DNA of 64,000 nucleotides from Vombatus ursinus (lineage: Eukaryota; Chordata; Mammalia; Diprotodontia; Vombatidae), in assembly GCF_900497805.2 (NCBI RefSeq), contig NW_020953951.1, positions 942,628-1,006,627 of the forward strand, written 5' to 3'. Both the position numbers and the translations under genes were made by a program. The notes beneath the pieces are model-generated. The model was not told where the DNA came from, searched no databases, and was given only the letters and a program-made list of their open reading frames with translations. Shown here in pieces: positions 11,546 to 21,331 of this stretch. Positions within the stretch are counted from its first letter, which is position 1, and each line of letters opens with the position of its first letter.

Positions 11546-12511
11546 GAAAAGGTGTTTTGATATGTTAAGCACAGGAATGGTGAGCAGAGCCATAGGGTAG
11601 GGGAATGTCATACTTTTTCAAGAGTCACTGGCTGTTGGTTACTGTTCCCAGGACAGGAAGTGGGAAAAGGGGTGGTGAAGAGTAAGAAATGAAGGCACAA
11701 CTGCAACAGGACAAATGGCAAGGAGTCCCAAGCACTGTCTGGGGCTGACTGATACAATGTGTTGAAGAGTTTGCATTCACTCACAAATCAGGGCAGCTTG
11801 GACCCAAAGCAAAGTTCTAAACCTGAACAAGATTTACTCTTCCAGGAAAGGAATCATGGTTCTAGAGGGTGCTGGGGGTGGGGAAGAGGGGTAGAGAAAC
11901 AGAAACAACTGCAGGACAATGGGAAGATGGTAAGAACTGAACTGGGATGATGCATGCATGGTCTGGTGCTGGTTAGCTATATGGAATTGGAGAGTTTGCA
12001 TTCACTCATTCACTCACCAATCAGAATACCTCAGCCCCAAGACATAGTTCCAAAATTGCCTACAGTAGGTCCTTAATTAATTTTCACTGCATGAATGAAT
12101 GCATGACTAGATATGAAACAAATGGAAACTAGCAAAAGACACTTGCGCTGGATTGTGGGGAACAGCATTGCTGTTGGTGGTCCACAGGAGACCAATAGGG
12201 CTGGTGAAGTCTGGTAAAACAGAGGAACATTATGGATATACATCTCTCAAGAATCCTTGGGATCCAGAATAACATTACCCTCCTATATCTCTTTAAGATG
12301 CTTTCCTCACAAGAGCCCTATGAAGTAGTAGTATAAGTAGTATTATACCCATTTAAAAGAAGAAATGGATTCTCAGAGAAACAAAATAACTTGCCTAGAG
12401 GAGGTTACAACACTACCATTTGTTCAAGACACATAACATGAAAGAAGCAAAGGTTATCTCCCTATTCTCTTACTTCCCGTCCTCACTCTTTTTTTTCCTC
12501 TTCTCTTCTCT
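11546..12511. other. Stretch without recognised gene
   Basis: Two copies of a GCATTCACTCAC-type motif occur (about 11773 and 11999) with similar flanks (GAGTTTGCATTCACTCA), so a segmental duplication of about 200 bp, now diverged, is possible (roughly 11740-11840 and 11975-12070). Confidence 0.35.

Positions 12512-12578
<67 letters not shown>
12512..12578. repeat. (CT)n-(CA)n compound microsatellite
   Basis: About nine CT units run into about 25 CA units. The purity suggests recent length change and probable polymorphism. Confidence 0.97.
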
Positions 12579-12579
<1 letters not shown>

Positions 12580-12580
<1 letters not shown>

Positions 12581-13595
12581 CACAGGAACACAAGCAGGCA
12601 TACAAGCAGGCACGCAGAAATGATATACTTACTAGGGTTCCAAGAAATCATTTATCACAGTGTTAAAGAAAGAAAGGCTTCGCACCTCAGTCAAATATAC
12701 CTTATAGGATTCAAGGCAGTCAAGAGTCAGGTCTATACAGAAAGGGAATGATTCAAGATTAATACAACAGCCGGTCAACTAAATAACCCATAATTACATC
12801 CCCAGGTTGGAAACTGACAGTTTTATTTTTAATAGAATCAATTCCAACACTACTACTCCATTAACCAAAATTAAAAAAAGAAGATTCCATTATTGTTAAG
12901 CATTTTCATATGCATTTAAAGCTGATGGTTAACCTCTGAGTCCCACTTTTATTTTGTTTTCATTAGTTTTTCAAAAGCAAAGCGTGATCACTCTGGCCCA
13001 AGTCCTGAAAGGATGAGAAAAAGCAGTTTTTCCACTGTGGATGAAATCTCTTCTAGGGATACCACCATAACCCAGAACAAACTGGAGAAATGAAAAGGTT
13101 TAAATTTTAAAAATGGAGAAAGCTGTCTATATGTAGTGTGAAGGTAGAGTCCTAGGGCCAGATGTGGAACACTGAGGTACAACTACAACTAATTGCTATA
13201 CTCCTATCACTTTCTCTGAGATGGAGTAACCAAACTGTTCAGTACAGTTAGGTTCCAGCAGCTCTTTATCTTCCCTGGAAAAGCAAGAGTAAAGCAGTTT
13301 GACTAGTTAGCTCAGAGTATCAGGCCATGGCCAAGTATAACGTCCACACAATTCTATATTACTTAAAAATAATGCTGGAATGCACAGATTGAGTCCGAAT
13401 TCCAGCCAGAGCCCTAACTCTAGCAAGAGAGTGATCCCTAATCTTGACCAAAGAATATCCCTGAGCCTTGACAAAGACTGATCTTCTAACTCAGGTTACA
13501 GACTGAGCTCCAATCCCAACCACAAATTTCCTTATAGTATGGCCAAAGATGAACCCAAAGAAAAATTTTAATCTGCTTCCTAAAAGTGAATGGGT
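12580..13595. other. Stretch without recognised gene
   Basis: No exon, RNA or clear repeat. The segment 13370-13540 has loosely repeated phrases of the form CT-GAGC-CCAATCC (for example near 13390, 13420, 13455 and 13505), suggesting a decayed short tandem array of about 30-50 bp units. Confidence 0.35.
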
Positions 13596-13599
13596 TGCT

Positions 13600-13835
13600 G
13601 GAAAGAAGCTCATCAGAGAACCTGAAATGAGACCACACTTCATATATATCTCAACTACTGTATCATGGGTTCAAAAGATAGTCATATCATATGGAAATGT
13701 TTTACATGATTGCACATACCAAACTGCAAGAAGGGGATAGGAGAGGGAAAGGAGGGAGAGAATTTGGAACTCAAATTTAAAAAAATAATAATAAATGTTA
13801 AAAATTGTTTTTACATGCAATTGGGAAAAAATCAA
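13600..13835 (+). mobile_element. LINE-1 3' UTR fragment
   Basis: TTTTACATGATTGCACATAC, GGAGGGAGAGAATTTGGAAC and TTTTTACATGCAATTGGG are the end of the marsupial LINE-1 3' UTR. It is 5' truncated. Confidence 0.75.
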
Positions 13836-13984
13836 TTTTTTTAAATTATATATATAGTTATAACCTATACTAAGAAAATCTAATAAACAAACATCTGGAT
13901 TTAAAAGACAAGCAAAAAGGAGACAGGTGAAAAAAAATTTTCACTTTACAAGAGGATATACCGGTGCTAACCCAACTTATAAAA

Positions 13985-14110
13985 TCATAAAATCTAAGAG
14001 CTGGAAGAGACTTCAGCTGAGATAGATAGACGGTAAAGACCCTCTACCTAATGCCAGAATTCCCTCTATGGCAGCTCTTACAGAATAGCATCCCTGAGAA
14101 AAATCTATTA
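13985..14110 (-). mobile_element. L3/CR1-clade LINE 3' fragment
   Basis: ATAAAATCTAAGAGCTGGAA followed by a decayed body matches the reversed end of L3 also seen at 61590-61980. It is short and old. Confidence 0.5.
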
Positions 14111-14239
14111 TATTAAAAGAGATCATGACCTCTACCCTGCCCTGCCCCACCCTAGCTAAGGGTTTTAGGACTAGAAGCTAGACAGTGTTTGGGAGAGTGA
14201 GACCTCTCCACCCACCCACCCCAAAAGACTTTGGAGGGA

Positions 14240-14930
14240 TGAGCTGAGTAAGGGAAAAGGTTCTATACATATTAAAGACTAATCCCCAGCTCTGCTCCAT
14301 GAGCCGGCAGTGCAGTTAGTCTTTAGCTGGAATTGCACCCAAACTGGATTATGAGAGGCCCACTGTCAGTCCTCTCCCCAAACAATAAAGAGCTCTGCAC
14401 CAAGAACCTACCTCATTAAAGAGATTACAAAGCACTTCCTATAGGGGGAAAGAAATGGAAACGGAAACCGAGTTTTCCTCTGGCAGTAATGTTTTCAATC
14501 CTAGCAGATGAATTCCTCTTTAATGAGATGTCACTTTGTAGAATAGTTTCAGAACCCTTCAAAACCACCTTCCTAAACCTCATCAAACCATGTAGAGATA
14601 CTTAAGATTTACCGCACAGACACTAAAATAAAATAAAATAAAACATAACCCAGTGATTCGCAGAATCTGTGACAGGACCATTTTTAACCCAGATGGAAAA
14701 GGCTCCCCTATTTATCTGCTTAAGCACAGAACCTTCTGTTTATTTCGTACTTTCATGTCAAATGAATTTGGAAAGGAAAAAAAAAAAGTGACAGCCAGTT
14801 TAGGGATATAAGTCACATTTCAGCTTCTCTTTAGATTAATGAAATCGCTGGAAACTAGAGAAAGGGCTGGGCAAATCTACAAATCTTGGGAATATATAAA
14901 AGTGAAATCCTCATTGAATACCAACTTCAA
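14240..14930. promoter_or_regulatory. Candidate conserved non-coding block (inference)
   Basis: About 690 bp without recognisable repeats, with several CpGs retained and dense TF-like motifs: an ISRE-like triple GAAA (14452-14467), TTAATGAGATG at about 14520, TATTTATCTGCTTAAG near 14710 and AGATTAATGAAATCG near 14834. It is flanked by repeat-rich DNA. Only motif content and absence of repeats support this; conservation has not been tested. Confidence 0.35.
14452..14467 (+). promoter_or_regulatory. ISRE/IRF-type element (three GAAA half-sites)
   Basis: GAAATGGAAACGGAAA has three GAAA half-sites with exact two-base spacers. The spacing is that of interferon-stimulated response elements bound by IRF proteins or ISGF3. 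A chance match cannot be excluded in 64 kb. Confidence 0.4.
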
Positions 14931-15284
14931 CTAACTGGACTCTGAAGCTCTGAAGCACCACAGGATGCGGACCTGAACCTCAGAACCTTAACAGACAGTG
15001 TGAGCAGAAAGAAAGAAAACAGCAGCAGACCACAAATTCACAGGAGCACTGTCACCCCCGTTACAGAAGGAGACACGGCCACAGAAACGCCTAGCAAGGA
15101 CTATGCAGTTCTAGGAAGTCTACAGCTACTCAGCTACAAAGAATGGCCCCCTACCCCTTTTGTTCCAACAGAACTAAAAGCAAAGGGCTCCTAGGTGTCA
15201 TTGTCATGTCATTGGGAGGAGGCTGGGGTAGGCAGGATGACCCTTATCTGACAAGTTTATTGGTGTTATCTGAGAAGCAAGAAC

Positions 15285-15425
15285 TTGAATTACAGAATTG
15301 AGTTGGAAATGACTTTATAGGTATCTAATCTAAGCATACTAAACACATACTAAACACAATGTATAAAACCCCTATACAATATCCCCAAGCCTTTGCTTGA
15401 AGACAGCTTATTCATTACGTAAAGA
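15285..15425 (-). mobile_element. L3/CR1-clade LINE fragment
   Basis: GAATTACAGAATTGAGTTGG, then CCTTTGCTTGAAGACAGCTT, the reversed L3 phrase for the 3' coding end. Insertions and divergence are heavy. Confidence 0.55.
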
Positions 15426-15559
15426 TCAGTAAGAATTGTCCAATCCTCTGCTTACCTGCCTTTTATCAGCTTATGAGAAACAGTTCAGGAGATGAGGGAA
15501 GGGGAGGGAGGTGGGGAGAAGGATTGGAGAATGTGGAGTAGAATTTTAACACCAAGGTC

Positions 15560-15569
15560 NNNNNNNNNN
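15560..15569. other. Assembly gap (10 N)
   Basis: Ten N bases precede a G-run inside a G-rich stretch. The gap is probably a sequencing difficulty at a homopolymer. Confidence 1.
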
Positions 15570-15599
15570 GGGGGGGAGATGTGGAGGCTTGGGGTGGGA

Positions 15600-16440
15600 G
15601 TATGTCATAGGAGGGCAAAGAATAGATTTAAAATGGGAAAGGAATAAAGAGAGATGAAATGATAGGAGGCTATAGTCAGAGAAATTTTAGAGTTCTTGAT
15701 TAAGAATGTGAAATACTTCGGGTCATAATAAGATGTCATGAAGCTGAGGTGGAATGAAGGAAGTAGGTCATGGAATTTAAAGACCTAGAGGAACTTGGAG
15801 GTTAGTGAATCTGATGGAGTTGCTCGGTCTAAGGGTAATGATTGGAGAAAAGTGGAAGATGGTGAACAAGGTGCTGGAATACCTTAGAAAGGAGGGAGAA
15901 TGACCTAAGTTATGGTACACAACAGCCACCATGATTTGAATAGGGTAGGAAATTGTGATACTGTGGACTTCAAATAAGAAGAGGTTGCTGAATCATGGAA
16001 GTAAAGGTAGCATCTGGAAATGGGGTACAAAGAGTATTTTAACTCTCCTACCAAGATCAATGACCCTCATTTGGAAGTATTAGTGAAGGTATAGATAAGC
16101 GCTGGGAAGGTATAACAAAGATACAGCGTCACTGATGGCAAAGGTCTCAGAAAAGACAAGTAGATAGAAGAAATGAGAGAAGAGGTCCAAGATAAAGGGA
16201 AGTTTATTTACTATGGAAGAAGAATTCAAGAGGGCACAGTAGAAGAAGTGGGCAGAGTTGGAATGGGCCATAGGTTGGACAGGGTTAAAAAGGACAAGGA
16301 AGAGAGAATAGGAGCTGAGGTTTTGGAATGGTTTGCTCTTAGGTGGCCAATGACTGAGTAACAGGAATGGGGGAAAAAAGGTTGGTTAGCCATCTGGGTA
16401 GTAATGCATTAGGAATGTCTGAGAGTAGTAAAGCATATCA
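15600..16440 (-). mobile_element. L2-clade LINE 5' region
   Basis: AGCTGAGGTGGAATGAAGGA near 15742 matches AGCTGAGGTGGAGTGAAGGA near 43400 inside the long minus-strand L2, so this is the same 5' part of L2. The purine-rich strand is the reverse of the pyrimidine-rich L2 coding strand. No intact frame. Confidence 0.6.
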
Positions 16441-16544
16441 AAGATCAAACTCTATCCAGTAAGTTGGGGGAAAAAACCAAAAACAAAACTGAGAGCAGGT
16501 TGGAAATTTTAGGAAGTATAAATTTTCTATCAAGTAAAGGGATC

Positions 16545-16933
16545 ACAGGTTCATAATATCAAAGCTACATGAGAGTTCTCAGAGATCATCTAATTCAACA
16601 CTCATTTCACAGAAGAGGTTTCCTCTTGATCCTCAAGAAGGCTGACATGCTCAAGGTGATACAGGTAGTACACAGAAGAGTGGTGATTTACCATACTATA
16701 TGTAATAGCAGCAATTCACATTTGTAAAGCACTTTAAAGTTTAAGAAATGTTTTCTCTCCAGCAACCTTGAAACTAAAGTAAGGAAAATATTAACCCCAT
16801 CTTGCAGATGAGGAAAAAGAAACAGGTGTGAGGTGACTTACCAAAGCTCACGAAGCTAAGGTTGGAGTCAGAATTCTAAGTAAGATCTTCTGACACAAGG
16901 CCACTGTTCTTTCCAGCTCACTATGCTGCCTCC
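16545..16933 (-). mobile_element. MIR-like composite followed by MIR-type CORE-SINE
   Basis: 16545-16690 has the L3-like end (ATCAAAGCTACATGAGAG, GAGATCATCTAATTCAAC) and a MIR core. 16700-16933 has AAAGCACTTTAAAGTTTAAG, CCATCTTGCAGATGAGGAA and the CACTATGCTGCCTCC head end. These are two adjacent reverse-oriented SINEs. Confidence 0.65.
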
Positions 16934-17014
16934 CAAAAGACAGAGCTTTGAACATCAGCAGGGTCTTCCTTTCACACATCTTGGAACTATGTCTCTCTCC
17001 TCATCACCAATGAA

Positions 17015-17205
17015 GCCAGTGGTATGGTGTAGTGGATTTAGGGTTAGAATACCTCAGTTCAGATTCAGGTTTTGATATTTACTACATGAATGACACTAGA
17101 CAAGTAATTTCCCTAAGATTTATTTTCCCTATTTCTAAAGTGAAAGAGTTAGAATAGATTAGGAGTTAGATTACCTTTAATGGGATCTTCTAGCTCTAAA
17201 TCTAA
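17015..17205 (+). mobile_element. MIR-like SINE with L3-type tail
   Basis: GGTATGGTGTAGTGGATTTA head, a weak CORE, then GGATCTTCTAGCTCTAAATC tail. The orientation is opposite to the preceding pair. Confidence 0.6.
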
Positions 17206-17384
17206 TGAATATATGACCTCCTTGGCCCAGAATGTCACCAACAGAGCCCACCATTCCCTGAGGACCATCAAAAGTCAAATAAAGAGACAGAAAGAAGAAT
17301 GGGAGATTAGGACAGGAAAGGAGAAAAAGATGTGGAGCAATGGGGGGTGGAATAGAGGGGACAGAACACAGACAGTATAAGCCA
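17206..17384. other. Short stretch without recognised content
   Basis: No repeat or gene recognised. Confidence 0.3.
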
Positions 17385-17645
17385 GTCTATCAGTCAACAA
17401 GCATTTATTAAGAGCTTACCAGGTGCCAGACACTGGAGATACAGAAGAAGCAAAAACACAATCTCTGCTCTCAAAGAGCTCACATTCTAATGGAGAAAGC
17501 AATATGCAAATTAACTATGTATATACAAGATATATACAGAGCAAATGGAAAGTTATCTCAAAGAGAAGAAAGGCCTCCAAAAGAGGGTAGGACAGGAGCT
17601 AAGTCTTGAAAGAAGCCAAAACCAACTTAGTAGGGATAATGGAGT
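17385..17645 (-). mobile_element. L2 3' end
   Basis: CAGTCAACAAGCATTTATTA, CAGGTGCCAGACACTGGAG and CTCTCAAAGAGCTCACATTC are the reversed L2 3' UTR. It is 5' truncated. Confidence 0.85.
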
Positions 17646-17649
17646 GTAA

Positions 17650-18535
17650 GCTGGGCCTTCATCAACACAGGTTGCTGAAATCAGCAAGCAAGACGGGCTG
17701 AATAAATGACTGCATAATTTTTTGGAAAAGGCTTAGGATTTTCAAGTCTACTCATTTACCTTCCCCTAACTAAAGCTTGCCTTAGAGGCTAGTGCTCAGT
17801 TGACCTCTACAATGACTAAAAGTCTTGATCTGGTGAATATATATTAGAATGGCTTATTGGTAACCTGGTAAACTAAAGGGGAAAGAACATATGTCAGTCT
17901 CAAAGACCTATGCTAACTAACAAAACCTAGCTTGTCATTTGTGATAAGTCCCATGAGAGTCAAGTGAATCCTTCACCCTCAAAAGTCTCTGGATGAGAGC
18001 AACTGCTATTTTCTTGAAAGACAATATAATCCATAAACTAAAAGCTTCAGTCTTCCAAAGTGGAAACTCCCCTTACTCTCCTGTCTCCCCACTCCTCACC
18101 CCATTCAACTTCTCCCAGTCTGTCAATCGTAATGAAGGGTCTCTGACCACAGCAGCTGAAGGAATTTCCCAGCTGCACTGCTCTCTGTTATAAGACATCC
18201 GGCTAGCAAAGGCTGGGTAGGTCATCCACACAGCTGAGCTATGGGATGCCATCAATGGGTAGCTGCAAGAAAAATGCTGGGGGTGCACCCTGAGGCCAAC
18301 AGCACTGATACACCAGGGACTGTTGGGATGATTACACTGCTTATTGCACTAAATCTCAGAGCCCAGTTTCCTCAATTTGTGAGTATCAGCTTATGTCAGA
18401 TCCAAGATAAGTATTAAATAAATGTTCTGAAATTTGGTTGTCTGTGCATGTCTGAGGCACTGCGTTGACAACCTAAGTGAGGAACTGTTCTATCTAAGTG
18501 AATGGCCATACCTATCATTTAAACGAGATATTGCA
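17650..18535. other. Stretch without recognised gene
   Basis: No family recognised. A plus-strand frame of 66 codons (17993-18193) overlaps a minus-strand frame and resembles nothing known. Confidence 0.35.
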
Positions 18536-18539
18536 AGGG

Positions 18540-18725
18540 AGCCTCTTTCTCCCAGAATATCAGAGTAAGAGAGGACTTCAGTCACATTAGAGTCTGACAT
18601 AAACCTGAGCAGGGGGAACTTCGTTTTACATTATCCCCCATAGGAGTCACCCAGACTTTGCTAGGGAGCTCACTCTGACCTTTTGGATCATTTCAATTCT
18701 TAAAAGGTTTTTTCTAATCTTCAGA
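18540..18725 (-). mobile_element. L3/CR1-clade LINE fragment
   Basis: The stretch with AGGGAGCTCACTCTGACC and CAATTCTTAAAAGGTTTTTT matches, in reverse, the L3 segment that also occurs at 61730-61790. It is strongly decayed. Confidence 0.45.
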
Positions 18726-18779
18726 TTGCTGTTATCCTGAAGATACCTTCACAGCAAAAGGGAGACGAAAGGAAAGAAG

Positions 18780-19288
18780 CCATTATTGCTGCTCTTGACT
18801 TGTATGGGAACATGGAGGATAACAAGAAGGTCTATGTTAACTATGTTAAGGGTAAAGGGAGGGACAAACAAGGGAAAAGGGTGGCTGCTTTGAGGGCTGG
18901 GGAGTGAGAATGGGAAAAGTGTCATGGAAATGGAGAAAAGGCATGCTACTTTGCTTCTGTCTTCTTTATTAAGGAGAACAAACTTCAAATCTGGAGAGAA
19001 TGAAAGTGGTTAACAGGAAGCCTAAATCTCATTTAAATAAGTAAGAACATGTTAAGAAAATAATCAATGAGTTTAAATCACCAGACTTAGGTAAACTATA
19101 TACAAGGTATTAAAGAACAAACTATCAGAAGTGGTTGCTGAACAACTGTAGGGGATCCCTCAGGAATCAGAAAGAATGGAATTGTTACTACCTAACTGGA
19201 GACAAATAATATCCTCCCAATTTTAAAAGGAGGAGAAAAGTGTAATACGTCAAACTATAGAAGACTAGTAAGCCTGACTGACTTTGGG
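18780..19288 (+). mobile_element. L3/CR1-clade LINE, region leading into reverse transcriptase
   Basis: The end of the segment reads as a decayed N-Y-R-x-VSLT motif (AAACTATAGAAGACTAGTAAGC), preceded by an IP-IL-K-like stretch (ATATCCTCCCAATTTTAAAA). This is the CR1/L3 reverse-transcriptase entry region. It stops where LINE-1 sequence begins. Confidence 0.55.
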
Positions 19289-20245
19289 GGAAGGCAGAGA
19301 CATTAAAACAATGATAGTTTCTGTGAGATGCTCACAGAAAGTACTGATCACAAAGAAGGGAAATAGATGATAACAAAAATTATATAGGTAATTTTGATTA
19401 TATAAAGTTAAAAAAAACTTTTGCACAAATAAAATCAACACACTGAGACCACAAAGTAAAGTGGTCAATTAGGGAAAGAAATCTTTATACCAAATATCTC
19501 CAATCAGGGTTGGCTATCTACAAAGGGTATTAACATAAATATATATAAAAGACAAAAGGCCAATCTCCAATGGATAACTGTTATCCCAAACAGATAACTA
19601 GTTAAAAGATATGAATAAAGAGTGCTCAAAAGAATAACTATAAACTATTAAACAGGTAAACGACCACTCCAAATCACTAGTAATAAGAAAAATGCAATTT
19701 AAAACAACCCTAAGGTTTCACTACATGCTGAACAAAATGGAAAAGATGTCAGAAGATGGGAAAAGTCAATGCTGAAAGTGTTGTGGAAAGAAAGGCATAC
19801 TATTATAATGTTTGTGTGTTGTGAAATTGTCCAATAATTCTGGAAATTAAAGGAAATGACTAAAATGTCCATAATACCAAGGTGGTCAATGATAAAAGAT
19901 TCCACATGCAAAGTAAATGACCATCAATTAAGGAATGACTAAAAAAAAATGTGGTTAATATAATGGAATTTTACAATGTAAAGAGAAACAATAAATATGA
20001 AGAATATAAAGAAGCACAGTGTTAACTGGAAATAACAACAAAGAAACTGAATTCTGTGGAATTGTAATGACTCAGCTTGGACCTGAATAAGAAATATGAA
20101 AAGAAAACTTCCTCTCTTCTTTGAGAAGCTGGGGACTATGAGTATGGAGGAACTCAACATGTCTTGGATATGGTTGATATATTGATTAGTTATGCCAAAC
20201 TGTGTTTTGGTTGTTTTTTTTCTTTTTTAAATAAGGGATGGCTTT

Positions 20246-21190
20246 CATCTATAGTCACATGAAAAAAATGCTCTAAATCACTATTGATTAGAGAAATGCA
20301 AATCAAAACCACTCTGATGTACCACATCACACCCATCAGATTGGCCAACAGGACAAAACAGGAAAATGATAAATGTTGGAGAAGATATGGGAAAATTGGA
20401 ACACTAATGCATCGTTGGTGGAGTTGTGAAATGATCCAACCACTCTGGAGAGCAATTTGGAATTATGCCCAAAGGGCTATAAAAATGTGCATACCCTTTG
20501 ACCCTGCAATAGCATTTCTAGGGCTATATCCCAGAAAGATCATACAAATGGGAAAAGGACCCACGTGTACAAAAATATTTATAGCAGCTCTTTTTGTGGT
20601 GGCAAAGAATTAGAAATTAAGAGGATGCCCATCCATTGGGGAATAGCTGAACAAGTTGTGGCATATGAATGTAATGGAATACTATTGTGCTATAAGAAAT
20701 GATGAACAGGCTGACTTCACAAAAACCTGGAAAGACTTGTATGGTCTGATGCTGAGTGAAGTGAGCAGAACCAAGAGAACGTTGTACACAGTAACAGCCA
20801 CGTTATGTGACTAATATTGATAAATGACTAATATTGATAAACTTAACCCTTCCCAGCAACACAAGGATATAAGACATCTCCAGAGGCCTCGTGATGGAAA
20901 ATGCTGTCCACGTCCAAAGAAAAAACTATGGAAGTTGAATTGCTATTTTTTTTTTCTCTTCTGTTGAGTTTTGTTTCCTCTTTCTGATGGTTCCTCCTAT
21001 TGGTTTTAATTTTTACTTACAACATCACTAATGTGAAAATATATTTAATAGGAATGTAAATGTATAACTTATATCAGACTGTGCACCATCCGGGGACGGG
21101 GGGAGGAAGCGGGAGAAAAATTTTAAACTCAAAAGCATATGAGAGTGATTATTGATAAATCAAAACAAATTAATAAAAAATTTTAAAAAA
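20246..21190 (+). mobile_element. Younger 5'-truncated LINE-1 with perfect 18-bp duplication
   Basis: It covers the ORF2 C-terminus, 3' UTR and an A-rich end. The target duplication TAAATAAGGGATGGCTTT is identical on both sides (20228-20245 and 21191-21208), so the insertion is comparatively recent. A perfect 17-bp tandem duplication, TGACTAATATTGATAAA, lies at 20808-20841 in the 3' UTR. Confidence 0.92.
20284..20613 (+). pseudogene. LINE-1 ORF2 protein C-terminal fragment
   Basis: An open frame of 109 codons encodes the C-terminal end of LINE-1 ORF2p. Visible family marks are IREMQIKTT at the start, CWRRYGKIGTLMHRWWSCEM (the cysteine/histidine-containing C-terminal region), PLWRAIWNYA, PFDPAIAFLGLYP and TCTKIFIAALFVVAKN at the end. 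One cysteine of the usual CW-x3-C spacing is replaced by tyrosine. It is only the last part of a roughly 1,250-residue protein, without endonuclease or reverse transcriptase, so it cannot act. Confidence 0.9.
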
Positions 21191-21331
21191 TAAATAAGGG
21201 ATGGCTTTGTAGGAGGAGAAATAGAAGAAATGAATGATTTAAAAACAAAAAATATCATAAGAGTGAAATTAAAAAAAAATCAAGAAAGCTCATTATGAGC
21301 TAGCATTATAAGAAATATTAAAAGTAAGTCA

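Larger units (their letters stand above)
19290..21275 (+). mobile_element. Older LINE-1 (ORF2 end and 3' UTR), interrupted
   Basis: ORF2-like DNA (ACTTTTGCACAAATAAAATC, AAATCACTAGTAATAAGAAA, TGACTAAAATGTCCATAATA, AAGGAATGACTAAAAAAAAA) continues into a 3' UTR with AAATAAGGGATGGCTTT. It differs from the LINE-1 subfamily of 6673-7730. A younger LINE-1 tail sits inside it (20246-21190). The old element resumes at 21209 and ends near 21275. Confidence 0.75.

Noticed and set aside
15560-15569. N-run as a biological breakpoint
   Set aside because: It is an assembly gap at a G homopolymer inside one L2-like stretch.
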